The translations under genes were made by a program, and so were the position numbers. Source: Sphingobium sp. (GTDB lineage Bacteria; Pseudomonadota; Alphaproteobacteria; Sphingomonadales; Sphingomonadaceae). From it: DNA of 64,000 nucleotides. How positions within the stretch are numbered: position 1 is the stretch's first letter; each line of letters starts with the position of its first letter. The DNA lies in NCBI GenBank assembly GCA_003248935.1, contig QFQF01000002.1, positions 62,001 through 126,000 of the forward strand. The letters run 5' to 3'. Below, one piece after another: positions 7,611 through 15,748 of this stretch. The notes under the pieces were generated by a model. That model was given only the letters and a program-made list of their open reading frames with translations. It ran no database searches and had not been told where the DNA came from.

Positions 7611-8273
7611 ATGACTGGGCTTGGACATGCGAGCGATGCACGGCAGCCGGTCGTGCTGACGATCCCCGGCCTCAACAACAGCGGGCCGGGCCACTGGCAG
7701 ACCATGTGGGAAGAGCGGCGCGGCGATTGCCAGCGCGTCGACCTGGGCAGCTGGGCGAGTCCCAGCCGCAACAGCTGGGTCAGCCGGCTCGACGCGGCGA
7801 TCCGTGAGGTGAACGGGCCGGTGGTGCTGGCCGCGCACAGTCTGGGCTGCCTTGCGGTCGCATGGTGGGGTGCGCTCCAGAGCCAGGCCTATGGCTGGCC
7901 GGTGACCGGCGCCCTGCTGGTGGCGCCGCCGGATTGCGACCGGATGGAAACGCCCGAGACGATCGGCGGGTTCGGGCCGGTGCCGCGCGCGCCGCTGCCC
8001 TTCCCATCGATCCTGGTGGCGAGCCGGAACGATCCGTACATCTTCTATGAGCGTGCCCACAGCATCGGCAAATATTGGGGCAGCCAGATCGTCGATGCAG
8101 GCCATAGCGGTCATATCAACGCGGAGTCGGGTCTGGGCGAATGGGGGTTCGGGCAGGGGTTGCTCGACCGCCTGATCGGGCTGGCGGCCGACCAGACCGT
8201 GATGGCCCGACAACTGCGCCCTGCCCTGATGGGCGGGGCCGACCGGCCGCAGCCGGTGATCGGCAGCGCCTGA
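7611..8273 (+). CDS. RBBP9/YdeN-type alpha/beta hydrolase
   Basis: 220-residue alpha/beta hydrolase of the RBBP9/YdeN family of small serine hydrolases with unknown natural substrates. The family features are the opening TIPGLNNSGPGHWQTMWE, the nucleophile elbow AAHSLGC (Ser77), the Asp motif VASRNDPY and the His motif DAGHSGHIN. The ATG at 7611 is preferred because GAGGAG (7596-7601) precedes it; an in-frame ATG at 7575 lies within the AT-rich promoter and has no ribosome site. It stands alone between two promoter regions that share the TCTA-N9-TAGA motif. Confidence 0.88.
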   Translation: MTGLGHASDARQPVVLTIPGLNNSGPGHWQTMWEERRGDCQRVDLGSWASPSRNSWVSRLDAAIREVNGPVVLAAHSLGCLAVAWWGALQSQAYGWPVTGALLVAPPDCDRMETPETIGGFGPVPRAPLPFPSILVASRNDPYIFYERAHSIGKYWGSQIVDAGHSGHINAESGLGEWGFGQGLLDRLIGLAADQTVMARQLRPALMGGADRPQPVIGSA

Positions 8274-8343
8274 ACGGGGAACATTCCGGCTATCGGGCGC
8301 CGGGACGGCCGGAACGGGCGCAGGATATCCGGCGATCCACCAG

Positions 8344-8369
8344 GCGGCCAGTCAGCGGCCAGTCAGCGG
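8344..8369 (+). repeat. 11-base tandem duplication
   Basis: GCGGCCAGTCA occurs twice in tandem followed by a partial third copy (GCGG), just upstream of the second TCTA-N9-TAGA site. Confidence 0.7.
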
Positions 8370-8387
8370 TACGTGCACATTCAATAA

Positions 8388-8404
8388 TCTACCGATGAGA
8401 TAGA
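8388..8404 (+). promoter_or_regulatory. TCTA-N9-TAGA operator candidate, copy 2
   Basis: Second instance of TCTA-N9-TAGA, 79 bases upstream of yezD, in an AT-rich promoter region. The spacer sequence differs from that of copy 1, so the half-sites and spacing, not the whole stretch, are conserved. Confidence 0.45.
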
Positions 8405-8482
8405 GAAACTTTCAGGCGGAAGAGCATTGCTTTTTTGTCTATCATAAAAGTTGAGATATGAGGTCCAGCGAAAGGTGAAGCA

Positions 8483-8677
8483 ATGAGCGAACACGACATC
8501 AACCATGCCGCCGTCCGCGCCGAGCATCGGGCCGAACCGCGCCACGATATCGCCGTCAGCATCGATGCCGTTCGCGCCGCGCTGGAAGCGCTGCGCTTCG
8601 GATCGATCACGCTGACCGTCCATGATGCGCGGGTCGTCCAGCTCGACGTAACCGAGAAGCGGCGGTTCACCGCCTGA
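8483..8677 (+). CDS. YezD family protein (DUF2292)
   Basis: 64-residue protein whose C-terminal half (AVRAALEALRFGSITLTVHDARVVQLDVTEKRRF) matches the YezD/DUF2292 family, found in Bacillus next to sulfate-assimilation genes and in many proteobacteria beside transporters for sulfur compounds. The biochemical role is unknown; the domain looks like a small beta-hairpin/helix module. The first 25 residues are variable and polar. GGTGAAG about 7 bases upstream of the ATG is a weak ribosome site. The next gene is a TonB receptor 107 bases downstream. Confidence 0.82.
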   Translation: MSEHDINHAAVRAEHRAEPRHDIAVSIDAVRAALEALRFGSITLTVHDARVVQLDVTEKRRFTA

Positions 8678-8784
8678 ATGCACATTGGGGGCCGCCCTCC
8701 GCGTGGAGGGCCAAGAACGGCGCTGCCGGCCAGAGGCGGCGCCCGGATCCGCCAGACAACCGGACATCCGAAGGGGAATGGATA

Positions 8785-11247
8785 ATGACTATACGCAAGT
8801 TTCTGCTCGTGGGCGCGGCCAGCGCCTCGCTGATCGCACCCGCCGCCTGGGCGCAGGAGGCGACCGACACCGCCGCTGCGGCCGCCCCTGATACGGAGGC
8901 TGATGCCGGCACGGGGCAGATCGTCGTTACCGCCCGCCGCCGTGCGGAGGAATTGCAGGACGTGCCGCTTGCCGTCACCGTGCTTAACGCGCAGACGATC
9001 GAGCAGACCGGCAGCTACAACATCAACCGTCTCCAGCAACTCCAGCCGTCGCTGCAATTCTTTTCCACCAATCCACGCAACAGCTCGCTCAACATCCGCG
9101 GGCTTGGCGTACCGCTCGGCCTGACCAACGACGGGATCGAGCAGGGCGTCGGCATCTATGTCGATCAGGTGTTCTACAACCGTGTCGCCGCCGCGGCGCT
9201 GGACTTCGTCGACATCGAGCAGATCGAGGTGCTGCGCGGCCCCCAGGGCACGCTCTACGGCAAGAACACCACCGCCGGAGCGATCAACATCACGACCCGC
9301 GCGCCGAGCTTCAGCTATGAGGGCAAGGCAGAGATTTCGGTCGGCAACCTCAATTTCAAGCAGGCCAAGGCGACGGTTTCGGGCCCGATCACCGACCGGC
9401 TGGCCATCCGGATCGGCGCCAGCCTGACCGACCGGCAGGGCACAATCTACAACGTCGCCACCAACCAGCATGTGAACAGCCAGGACTTTCTGGGCCTGCG
9501 CGGTGCGCTGCTGTGGAAGGCGACGGATACGCTCAGCATCACGCTGGCGGGTGACTACAACCTCCAGAACCCGAACTGCTGCGCACAGATCTACGCGGGC
9601 TATGGGCCGACGCAGCGTCCGGTGGGGCGCCAGTATCCGGCGCTGGCGGCCTTGTTCCCGGGCTATGCGGTGCCGAGCACCAATCCCTATGACCGCCTCA
9701 CCGACCTCGACGCACAGCTCAAGGCGCGCAACGAACTGGGCGGCGCTTCGCTGCGCGCGGAATGGGAAGTCGGCGCGGGCAAGCTGACGTCCGTCACCGC
9801 CTATCGCTACTGGGACTGGCAGCCGTCGAACGATCGCGACTTCACCGGCCTGTCCATTACGCCCATCTCCCAGAACCCCACGCAGCAGAAGCAGTGGACG
9901 CAGGAACTGCGTTATGCGCAGACCGGCGACACCATCGACTTCGTCGCGGGTGCATTCGGTTTCTACCAGAAGATCCATACGACCGGACAGCAGGTGCAGG
10001 GCGCCGATGCCAGCCGCTGGTTCTTCACCGGCGACTCCACTTATGGTTCGCTGGCTTCCGACCCCAGCGTGCTGGACGGGCTGACCGCCGACAACGACAT
10101 CCGCCTGAAGAACTGGAGCGCGGCGCTGTTCGGGCAGGCGACCTGGCATGTGACCGACAAGCTGGACCTTCAGCCGGGCATCCGCCTGAACTACGACAAG
10201 AAGGACGGCAGCTATGACTCGGTCGTGACGACCGGCACCGGCCAGTTGCTCACCTTCGCCGACACGAGCCTGCGCGCCCGCGCCCAGCGCAGCGTCCTGT
10301 CGCCGCAATATTTCCAGGAGACGTTCAGCGACTGGAACCTCTCCTACGATTTCACGGCGTCCTATCATTTCGCCGACACGGTGATGGGCTATGCGACCTA
10401 TTCGCGTGGTTTCAAATCGGGCGGCCTCAACCTCAACGGCGTGCCGCTCAGCAGCACGGGCGTCCCGCAGACGGACGTCGCGACCGTGAAGCCGGAGAAG
10501 GTCAATCATTTCGAACTCGGCCTCAAGACCCAGTTCTTCGACCGGAAGGCGACCTTCAACCTGACCGGCTTCTGGACCGAGATCAGCGACTATCAGGCGA
10601 TCGTGAACAACGGGCAGAATTCGGTCCTGCGCGGTTACCTGGCCAATGCCGACAAAGTCCGCACGCGCGGCATCGAGTGGGAATTCAACGCACGTCCGCA
10701 CGAGCAGATCAGCCTCTATTACAGCGGCGCCTACACCGATGCGACCTATCGCAAGTTCGAGAACGCGCCCTGCCCGCAGGAACGGGCCGGCGGCACCACG
10801 GCGACCGCCGCCAACCCCGAAAGTGCGGCGGGACGCCCCGGCATCCCCGGATCGCCATCCTATAGCCCGCTTACCTGCGACATTTCCGGCCAGATCCTGC
10901 CCGGCATCTCCAAATGGGCGATGTCCTATGGCGTGGAATTCAACGTGCCGACGGCGCTGCTGGGCGGCGAGGGGCAGTTCTACATCGGCTGGGACGGCAA
11001 CTATCGGTCGAAATTCTCGTCGAACGCCTCGCGCTCCGTCTATATGGACATCAAGGGCTATACGCTGAACAACCTGCGGATCGGTTTCCGCAACCGCGAC
11101 GGCCTCAACGTCTACGGCTGGGTCCGCAACATCTTCGACAAGGATTATATGGAGCTGCTGGCGACGACGCCGAGCAACACCGGCCTGATCGCCGGGCAGC
11201 CGGGCGATCCGCGCACCTATGGCCTGACGATCAAGGCCAACTTCTGA
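8785..11247 (+). CDS. TonB-dependent receptor
   Basis: 820-residue outer-membrane active transporter. A signal peptide ends near AWA|QEA (residue 23); the TonB-box/plug start is QIVVTARRRAEELQDVPLAVTV; the plug carries RGPQGTLYGKNTTAGAINITT; the beta-barrel ends in a terminal Phe (IKANF). This is the FecA/FyuA-like sphingomonad class often used for sugars, aromatics or sulfonates as well as siderophores. No N-terminal signalling extension is present, so it is not a transducer type. AGGGGA precedes the ATG. The nearby YezD and Rrf2 genes suggest sulfur-compound uptake, but the substrate cannot be read from sequence. Confidence 0.93.
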   Translation: MTIRKFLLVGAASASLIAPAAWAQEATDTAAAAAPDTEADAGTGQIVVTARRRAEELQDVPLAVTVLNAQTIEQTGSYNINRLQQLQPSLQFFSTNPRNSSLNIRGLGVPLGLTNDGIEQGVGIYVDQVFYNRVAAAALDFVDIEQIEVLRGPQGTLYGKNTTAGAINITTRAPSFSYEGKAEISVGNLNFKQAKATVSGPITDRLAIRIGASLTDRQGTIYNVATNQHVNSQDFLGLRGALLWKATDTLSITLAGDYNLQNPNCCAQIYAGYGPTQRPVGRQYPALAALFPGYAVPSTNPYDRLTDLDAQLKARNELGGASLRAEWEVGAGKLTSVTAYRYWDWQPSNDRDFTGLSITPISQNPTQQKQWTQELRYAQTGDTIDFVAGAFGFYQKIHTTGQQVQGADASRWFFTGDSTYGSLASDPSVLDGLTADNDIRLKNWSAALFGQATWHVTDKLDLQPGIRLNYDKKDGSYDSVVTTGTGQLLTFADTSLRARAQRSVLSPQYFQETFSDWNLSYDFTASYHFADTVMGYATYSRGFKSGGLNLNGVPLSSTGVPQTDVATVKPEKVNHFELGLKTQFFDRKATFNLTGFWTEISDYQAIVNNGQNSVLRGYLANADKVRTRGIEWEFNARPHEQISLYYSGAYTDATYRKFENAPCPQERAGGTTATAANPESAAGRPGIPGSPSYSPLTCDISGQILPGISKWAMSYGVEFNVPTALLGGEGQFYIGWDGNYRSKFSSNASRSVYMDIKGYTLNNLRIGFRNRDGLNVYGWVRNIFDKDYMELLATTPSNTGLIAGQPGDPRTYGLTIKANF

Positions 11248-11302
11248 TCCGGCATATCTGATCCGTTGGCATCGGGCGGTTCCTGACCTGCCCGGCCGCT
11301 AT

Positions 11303-11336
11303 GGGCGGCGCCGGCGACCCGGCGCCGCCCATTTTT
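11303..11336 (+). terminator. Rho-independent terminator of the TonB receptor
   Basis: Perfect 12-base arms GGGCGGCGCCGG and CCGGCGCCGCCC around a CGAC loop, followed by ATTTTTG. A classic intrinsic terminator 55 bases after the stop. Confidence 0.9.
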
Positions 11337-11397
11337 GTTGCCTGCCCCATGTCCGCGCGGGCGGGGCAATGTTTCGCTTGGAATGCATTTCGCCTTC

Positions 11398-11419
11398 CTG
11401 TATTACTTCGATAATACAG
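11398..11419 (+). promoter_or_regulatory. Perfect operator-like palindrome CTGTATTA-N6-TAATACAG
   Basis: Perfect 8-base inverted repeats separated by 6 bases, ending 3 bases before the ribosome binding site (GGAGG, 11422-11426) of the DUF2807 gene. The position would let a dimeric repressor (GntR, TetR or PadR type) block transcription or initiation. No regulator gene is adjacent. Confidence 0.6.
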
Positions 11420-11432
11420 ATGGAGGAAAGTG

Positions 11433-12188
11433 ATGCCCGCCCGTTCCCTGTTCGCCGCCGCGCTGCTGGTCAGTGGCGCCCTGCCGCTGGCCGCCTGTTC
11501 GCGTACCGAGACGGGCTATGAACGCAGCGGCCATGACGGCTCCGCGTCCGTCGCGGCCGCGTCCGACTTCTCGACGCTGCGCGATTTCACCGCGATCGAC
11601 GCGACCGGGCCGGACACCGTCGCCGTGTCCGTCGGCAAGCCTTTCTCCGTGAAGGTCGAGGGCGACCGGGAGGCGATCGCGGAACTGGACCTGCGCGTCG
11701 TCGACGGCACGCTGCGGATCGGGCGCAAGGACGGCTCGGGCAGCTTCTGGGGCCGGGACGAGGGCGGCGTGACCGTGATCGTGGCGATGCCTGCGCTTTC
11801 AGCCCTGTCGATCACCGGGTCGGGCAACATGTCGGTCGACCGGATCGCCGGCCCGTCGCTGATCGCCTCTGTCACCGGATCGGGCAATCTGGACGTGGCG
11901 GCGCTGCGGGTGGACAGGCTGACCGCGACGGTGACCGGTTCGGGTGATGTCCGCCTGGCCGGAACGGCGGGCAGTGCGACGTTCAAGGCGACAGGCTCCG
12001 GCGACATCGAGAGCGAGGGGCTGAAGGCCGGGAGCGCGCAGGTGTCCGTCCTCGGCTCGGGCAATGTGGACTTTGCGTCCGATGGCGCGGTAGAGGGAAG
12101 CATCCTGGGATCAGGCGACGTAGACGTGAAGGGCAAGGCGCGGTGCACGGTATCGGTGGCGGGGTCAGGCGACGTGCATTGCGGTTAG
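11433..12188 (+). CDS. Head GIN (DUF2807) lipoprotein
   Basis: 251-residue lipoprotein. The signal peptide ends in the lipobox LAAC (Cys22). The remainder is a DUF2807/head-GIN domain, a right-handed beta-helix-like repeat visible as recurring SGSGN/GSGD turns (ITGSGNMSV, VTGSGNLDV, VTGSGDVRL, ATGSGDIES, LGSGNVDF, LGSGDVDV, AGSGDVHC). Domain function is unknown; it is common in Bacteroidetes and sphingomonads, usually envelope-anchored. GGAGG is 6 bases before ATG 11433. A perfect palindrome sits directly upstream. The next gene encodes a second DUF2807 protein and overlaps its 3' end. Confidence 0.88.
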   Translation: MPARSLFAAALLVSGALPLAACSRTETGYERSGHDGSASVAAASDFSTLRDFTAIDATGPDTVAVSVGKPFSVKVEGDREAIAELDLRVVDGTLRIGRKDGSGSFWGRDEGGVTVIVAMPALSALSITGSGNMSVDRIAGPSLIASVTGSGNLDVAALRVDRLTATVTGSGDVRLAGTAGSATFKATGSGDIESEGLKAGSAQVSVLGSGNVDFASDGAVEGSILGSGDVDVKGKARCTVSVAGSGDVHCG

Positions 12189-12880
12189 GCGCCGCCTTCT
12201 TCGGCCTGTTGGCCGCATCCTCTTTCCCGGACGCCGGACAGGCGGCGACGCAGGCCTATGTCGTGACCGGGTTCGATACGATCCGCCTCGACGCGCCCGT
12301 GCGCGTTGTCATCAGGACCAATGCCGGGGCTTCGGCGCGCGGGGAAGGCGACCGGGATGCGCTCGACCGGGTGCGGCTGACCATGTCCGGCACGACGCTG
12401 ATCGTCCGGATGGATGCGCCGGGCACCGGAGGACGCGTGTCAGGCCCGGTGACGCTGACACTGACGACCAGCGACCTGCGGCGGATCATGCTTTCGGGCG
12501 GTGGCGCCGTCACGGTCGACAGGATCAAGGGGGAGCGCGGCGAGATATTCCTGGCCGGGGGCGGAGACATCAGCGTCGGCGCGGTTGCGCTTGACCGGCT
12601 GGCGATCATCCTCTCGGGCAGCGGCCGCCTCAGCCTCGCGGGGACGGCGGGGGTGCTGACGGCGGATATTTCCGGGCCCGGTGCCCTCGAAGCGGAGGAG
12701 CTGAAGGCCAGGCAGGCGACGATCATGAGTTCAGGCCCCGGGACCGCCAGCCTGACCGCCGTCACCACCGCCGCGATCACCGCGCGCGGGTCCGGCGCGG
12801 TGACGGTGGCGGGAACGGCCGCTTGCAAGGTCGATCGCCTGGGCGTCGGCACGATCAGCTGCGGCGGCAAGGCGTATTGA
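12143..12880 (+). CDS. Second DUF2807 (head GIN) exported protein
   Basis: 245-residue exported protein with a Sec signal (RRRALRLGAAFFGLLAASSFPDAGQAA) and a DUF2807 domain. The turns are more degenerate than in its neighbour (LSGGGAVTV, LAGGGDISV, LSGSGRLSL, ISGPGALEA, RGSGAVTV), so it is a diverged tandem paralogue. It has no lipobox, so it is probably periplasmic. The start is ambiguous: GTG 12143 overlaps the upstream gene by 46 bases; TTG 12179 overlaps it by 10 and would give a shorter, more usual signal peptide. Both place it in the same operon. Confidence 0.8.
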   Translation: MHGIGGGVRRRALRLGAAFFGLLAASSFPDAGQAATQAYVVTGFDTIRLDAPVRVVIRTNAGASARGEGDRDALDRVRLTMSGTTLIVRMDAPGTGGRVSGPVTLTLTTSDLRRIMLSGGGAVTVDRIKGERGEIFLAGGGDISVGAVALDRLAIILSGSGRLSLAGTAGVLTADISGPGALEAEELKARQATIMSSGPGTASLTAVTTAAITARGSGAVTVAGTAACKVDRLGVGTISCGGKAY

Positions 12881-13010
12881 GAGGCCGCGCTCCCGCTCCT
12901 TCCTCTGCGAGGCACGGCGATGACCCATTTCAGGACAGCACTGCTGGGGCGACCCGACAAAATGGATTAACGCGCCTGACAGTCCCGCTGGTCTGTGGCA
13001 CCGACGCGCG

Positions 13011-13484
13011 ATGGCAATGGCTGCACATATGGATCGCGGGCTGCACATGCGGCTGGTCGACAGCCTCTATGTCGAGGCGATGGTGATGGCCGACGAGGCC
13101 CGATCCTATTTCGCCGTGCAGGCCGACGCCGACCGCGACGACCTGCCGCTGCTGGCGCGGGTCGCGTTTTCCTGTGAATCGCTGAAGGTGACGACGCGGC
13201 TGATGCACGTCATCGCCTGGCTGATGGCGCAGCGCGGATGGCAGCGCGGCGAGATCACGGACGGCGACATCCGCGAGGAACGCTACCGGCTGGGTGAGGC
13301 GGCCCGGCCCGATCTGTTCTCGCTGCTCGATTTCCCCGTGGCGGCCCGCACCCTGATCACCGGCAGCGGCGACCTTTATGAACGCGTCGCGCGGCTGGCG
13401 GGGATGATGGAGGAGGAGCGGGACGAAACCATCGTCGAGGGGCCCGCCCGCGCGCTGATGGGGCGGCTGGCTCGGCTTTTCTGA
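13011..13484 (+). CDS. rcdA: DUF1465/RcdA-family protein
   Basis: 157-residue helical protein of the DUF1465 family, which includes Caulobacter RcdA, an adaptor that with CpdR and PopA helps ClpXP degrade the cell-cycle regulator CtrA. The core VDSLYVEAMVMADEARSYF, RVAFSCESLKVTTRLMHVIAWLMAQRGW and VARLAGMMEEERDETIVEGPARALMGRLARLF fits well. The likely first codon is ATG 13011 or an ATG about 15 bases downstream. The assignment to RcdA rests on the family; the function in sphingomonads has not been shown here. It stands as a single gene upstream of tamAB. Confidence 0.85.
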   Translation: MAMAAHMDRGLHMRLVDSLYVEAMVMADEARSYFAVQADADRDDLPLLARVAFSCESLKVTTRLMHVIAWLMAQRGWQRGEITDGDIREERYRLGEAARPDLFSLLDFPVAARTLITGSGDLYERVARLAGMMEEERDETIVEGPARALMGRLARLF

Positions 13485-13600
13485 AACACAGGGTTCCAGT
13501 CGCATCCGGCCGCTCTGTCGGTCGCAAAATCTTCGCTTCGGGCGCTTTGCCGCCTTCCGGTGGCCTTGTCCTTCGCGTCCAAGCCTCCTAGACCGCTCTG

Positions 13601-15748
13601 ATGTGTCACGGCCCGCGATCCGGTCGCCATTCCCCGTATGTCGCGCATCCGGTGCTGGCGCTGGCTTTCGCCGGCTTGATCGCTTCCGTTCCGGCCATGG
13701 CGCAGGACGCTCAGCCGTCCGCCCCGCAGGATCAGGCCGCGCCATCCGCCGGTGCGGCCCCGGCCGACGCGACACCGCAGGCCGCCGACAGCGTACCCGT
13801 CCTTCCGGGCGAGGCGGCGCTCAGTCCGCTGGCGCCGATGGCCGAGGAGCCGGGCATCGGCGTCGACTGGCCGGACATGGGGCAGCCCGATGCGATCGCG
13901 CCGATCCTTGCCGAACCGGGGGACGCGCCGCCCGAAGCGATCGCGCCGCTGGAAGGGGAGGATGTCCAGACCGCGACCGACGGCAGCACCGAGCCGGGCG
14001 AGGCGAGGGTCGAGGGTGCGGCCGAGCAACGCTACGAGACCGTGCTCAACGGCCTCGACGGCATCATGGACGACCAGTTCAAGCTGCGCTTCAACGAACT
14101 GTCGGTGCTGAAGCAGGGCGAAGGCAAGGCTGCCAACCTTGCCCAGATCAACCGTCGGATCAAAGAGGACAGCAGCCTTCTCGACCGGATGCTGCGGGCC
14201 AAGGGCTATTATGACGCGCGCATTCGCGGCGGCGTGACGAGCGATAGTGCGAAGGGACGGCTGCGCGCGGCCTTCGACATCGTTCCGGGTACGCTCTACC
14301 TGCTGGAATCGGTCGACCTGATGGGCCTCGAAACGACGGGGGAGCGGCAGGAGCGGCTGCGCGCGGCTTTCCCCGTCCATGCCGGCGATCCTGTGGACGC
14401 GGACCGGATAACGGCGGCGCAGGCCTCCCTCACCACGGCGCTGGGCGAAAACGGCTATCCATTCGCGAAGGTCGAGGACCCAACGGTGCGCGTCGACCAT
14501 GACTCGCGCAAGGGCGATCTCGACATGATCATCGCCTCCGGCGGTTACCGCACGTTCGGCAACATCATCCTGACGGACAACCGCCTGTTCAGCGCGCGGC
14601 ATATCCAGCGCATTGCCCGCTTCGATCCCGGCGACACCTATATGGCGTCGGACGTGGAAGACCTGCGCAAGGCGCTGGTCGCGACCGGCCTCGTCTCGTC
14701 GGTCACGCTGACGCCGAAGGATGCGGGGGATGGCGAGCATGTCGACCTGTCCGTCGACATGTCGCCCGCGCCGCCGCGCACCATCGCGGGGGAAGTCGGC
14801 TACGGCACGGGCGAGGGCTTCCGGGTCGAAGGAAGCTGGCAGCATCGCAACTTCTTCCCGCCGGAAGGAGCGCTGACCCTGCGCGGCGTCGCGGGCACGC
14901 AGGAGCAGCTTGCTTCTGCCACCTATCGCCGCAACAATTTCAAGAAGCGCGACCAGGTGCTGACCGGCGTGCTGTCCGCCGCGAACAGCAATTTCAATGC
15001 CTATGATGCGCGCACCCTGCTCGCCCAGGTGACGCTGGAGCGGCAGACGAACATCGTGTTCCAGAAGAAATGGGTGTGGAGCGTCGGCGCCGAGCTGGTC
15101 GCGTCGGACGAGCGCGACAGCTTCAGCAAGATCGCGGGCGGCGGCCGCCGGACCTTCCTGATCGGCGCGCTGCCGGTCGGCCTCACCTATGACGGCAGCG
15201 ACGACCTGCTCAATCCGTCGAGCGGCTTTCGTCTTGGCGGGCGGCTCAGTCCGGAACTGTCGTTCCAGGACGGCACGTTTGGCTATGTGCGGGCGCAGGT
15301 GGACGGCAGCATCTACCAGCCGATGACCGACCGGGTAGTGATCGCGGCGCGGACGCGGCTGGGCAGCATCTTCGGCTCCAGTTCCAGCCGGATCGCGCCG
15401 TCCCGCCGGTTCTATGCCGGTGGCGGCGGGTCGGTGCGCGGCTATGGCTATCAGGATATCGGGCCGCGCGACGTCAACAACGACCCGATCGGCGGCAAGA
15501 GCCTCGCCGAATTCTCGCTGGAGGCGCGGGTGCGCTTCGGCAATTTCGGCGTCGTGCCGTTCGTTGACGCGGGCAACATCTCCACCAGCTTCCTGCCGCG
15601 TTTCCGCGACCTGCGGATCGGCGCGGGCATGGGCGTGCGCTACTACAGCAATTTCGGTCCGATCCGCGTCGATGTCGGCACCCCGGTCAATCCGCAGAAG
15701 GGCGATCCGCGCATCGCCGTCTATGTGTCGCTGGGACAGGCCTTCTGA
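13601..15748 (+). CDS. tamA: TamA/BamA family outer-membrane protein
   Basis: 715-residue Omp85-superfamily protein. An N-terminal signal (AFAGLIASVPAMA|QDA) is followed by an unusual low-complexity Ala/Pro/Glu-rich region (about 35-130), then three POTRA-like segments (about 135-400) and a C-terminal 16-strand barrel with the GGGSVRGYGYQDIGP motif (VRGF/Y loop) and terminal Phe. TamA works with TamB in assembling outer-membrane proteins and in lipid transport between membranes. The stop overlaps the tamB start by one base (TGATG), giving translational coupling. The Ala/Pro extension between signal and POTRA is longer than in E. coli TamA. Confidence 0.92.
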   Translation: MCHGPRSGRHSPYVAHPVLALAFAGLIASVPAMAQDAQPSAPQDQAAPSAGAAPADATPQAADSVPVLPGEAALSPLAPMAEEPGIGVDWPDMGQPDAIAPILAEPGDAPPEAIAPLEGEDVQTATDGSTEPGEARVEGAAEQRYETVLNGLDGIMDDQFKLRFNELSVLKQGEGKAANLAQINRRIKEDSSLLDRMLRAKGYYDARIRGGVTSDSAKGRLRAAFDIVPGTLYLLESVDLMGLETTGERQERLRAAFPVHAGDPVDADRITAAQASLTTALGENGYPFAKVEDPTVRVDHDSRKGDLDMIIASGGYRTFGNIILTDNRLFSARHIQRIARFDPGDTYMASDVEDLRKALVATGLVSSVTLTPKDAGDGEHVDLSVDMSPAPPRTIAGEVGYGTGEGFRVEGSWQHRNFFPPEGALTLRGVAGTQEQLASATYRRNNFKKRDQVLTGVLSAANSNFNAYDARTLLAQVTLERQTNIVFQKKWVWSVGAELVASDERDSFSKIAGGGRRTFLIGALPVGLTYDGSDDLLNPSSGFRLGGRLSPELSFQDGTFGYVRAQVDGSIYQPMTDRVVIAARTRLGSIFGSSSSRIAPSRRFYAGGGGSVRGYGYQDIGPRDVNNDPIGGKSLAEFSLEARVRFGNFGVVPFVDAGNISTSFLPRFRDLRIGAGMGVRYYSNFGPIRVDVGTPVNPQKGDPRIAVYVSLGQAF

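Noticed and set aside
8389..10701. 770-codon open frame antisense to the first TonB receptor
   Set aside because: No ribosome site or recognisable domain; the plus-strand receptor is intact and explains the region.
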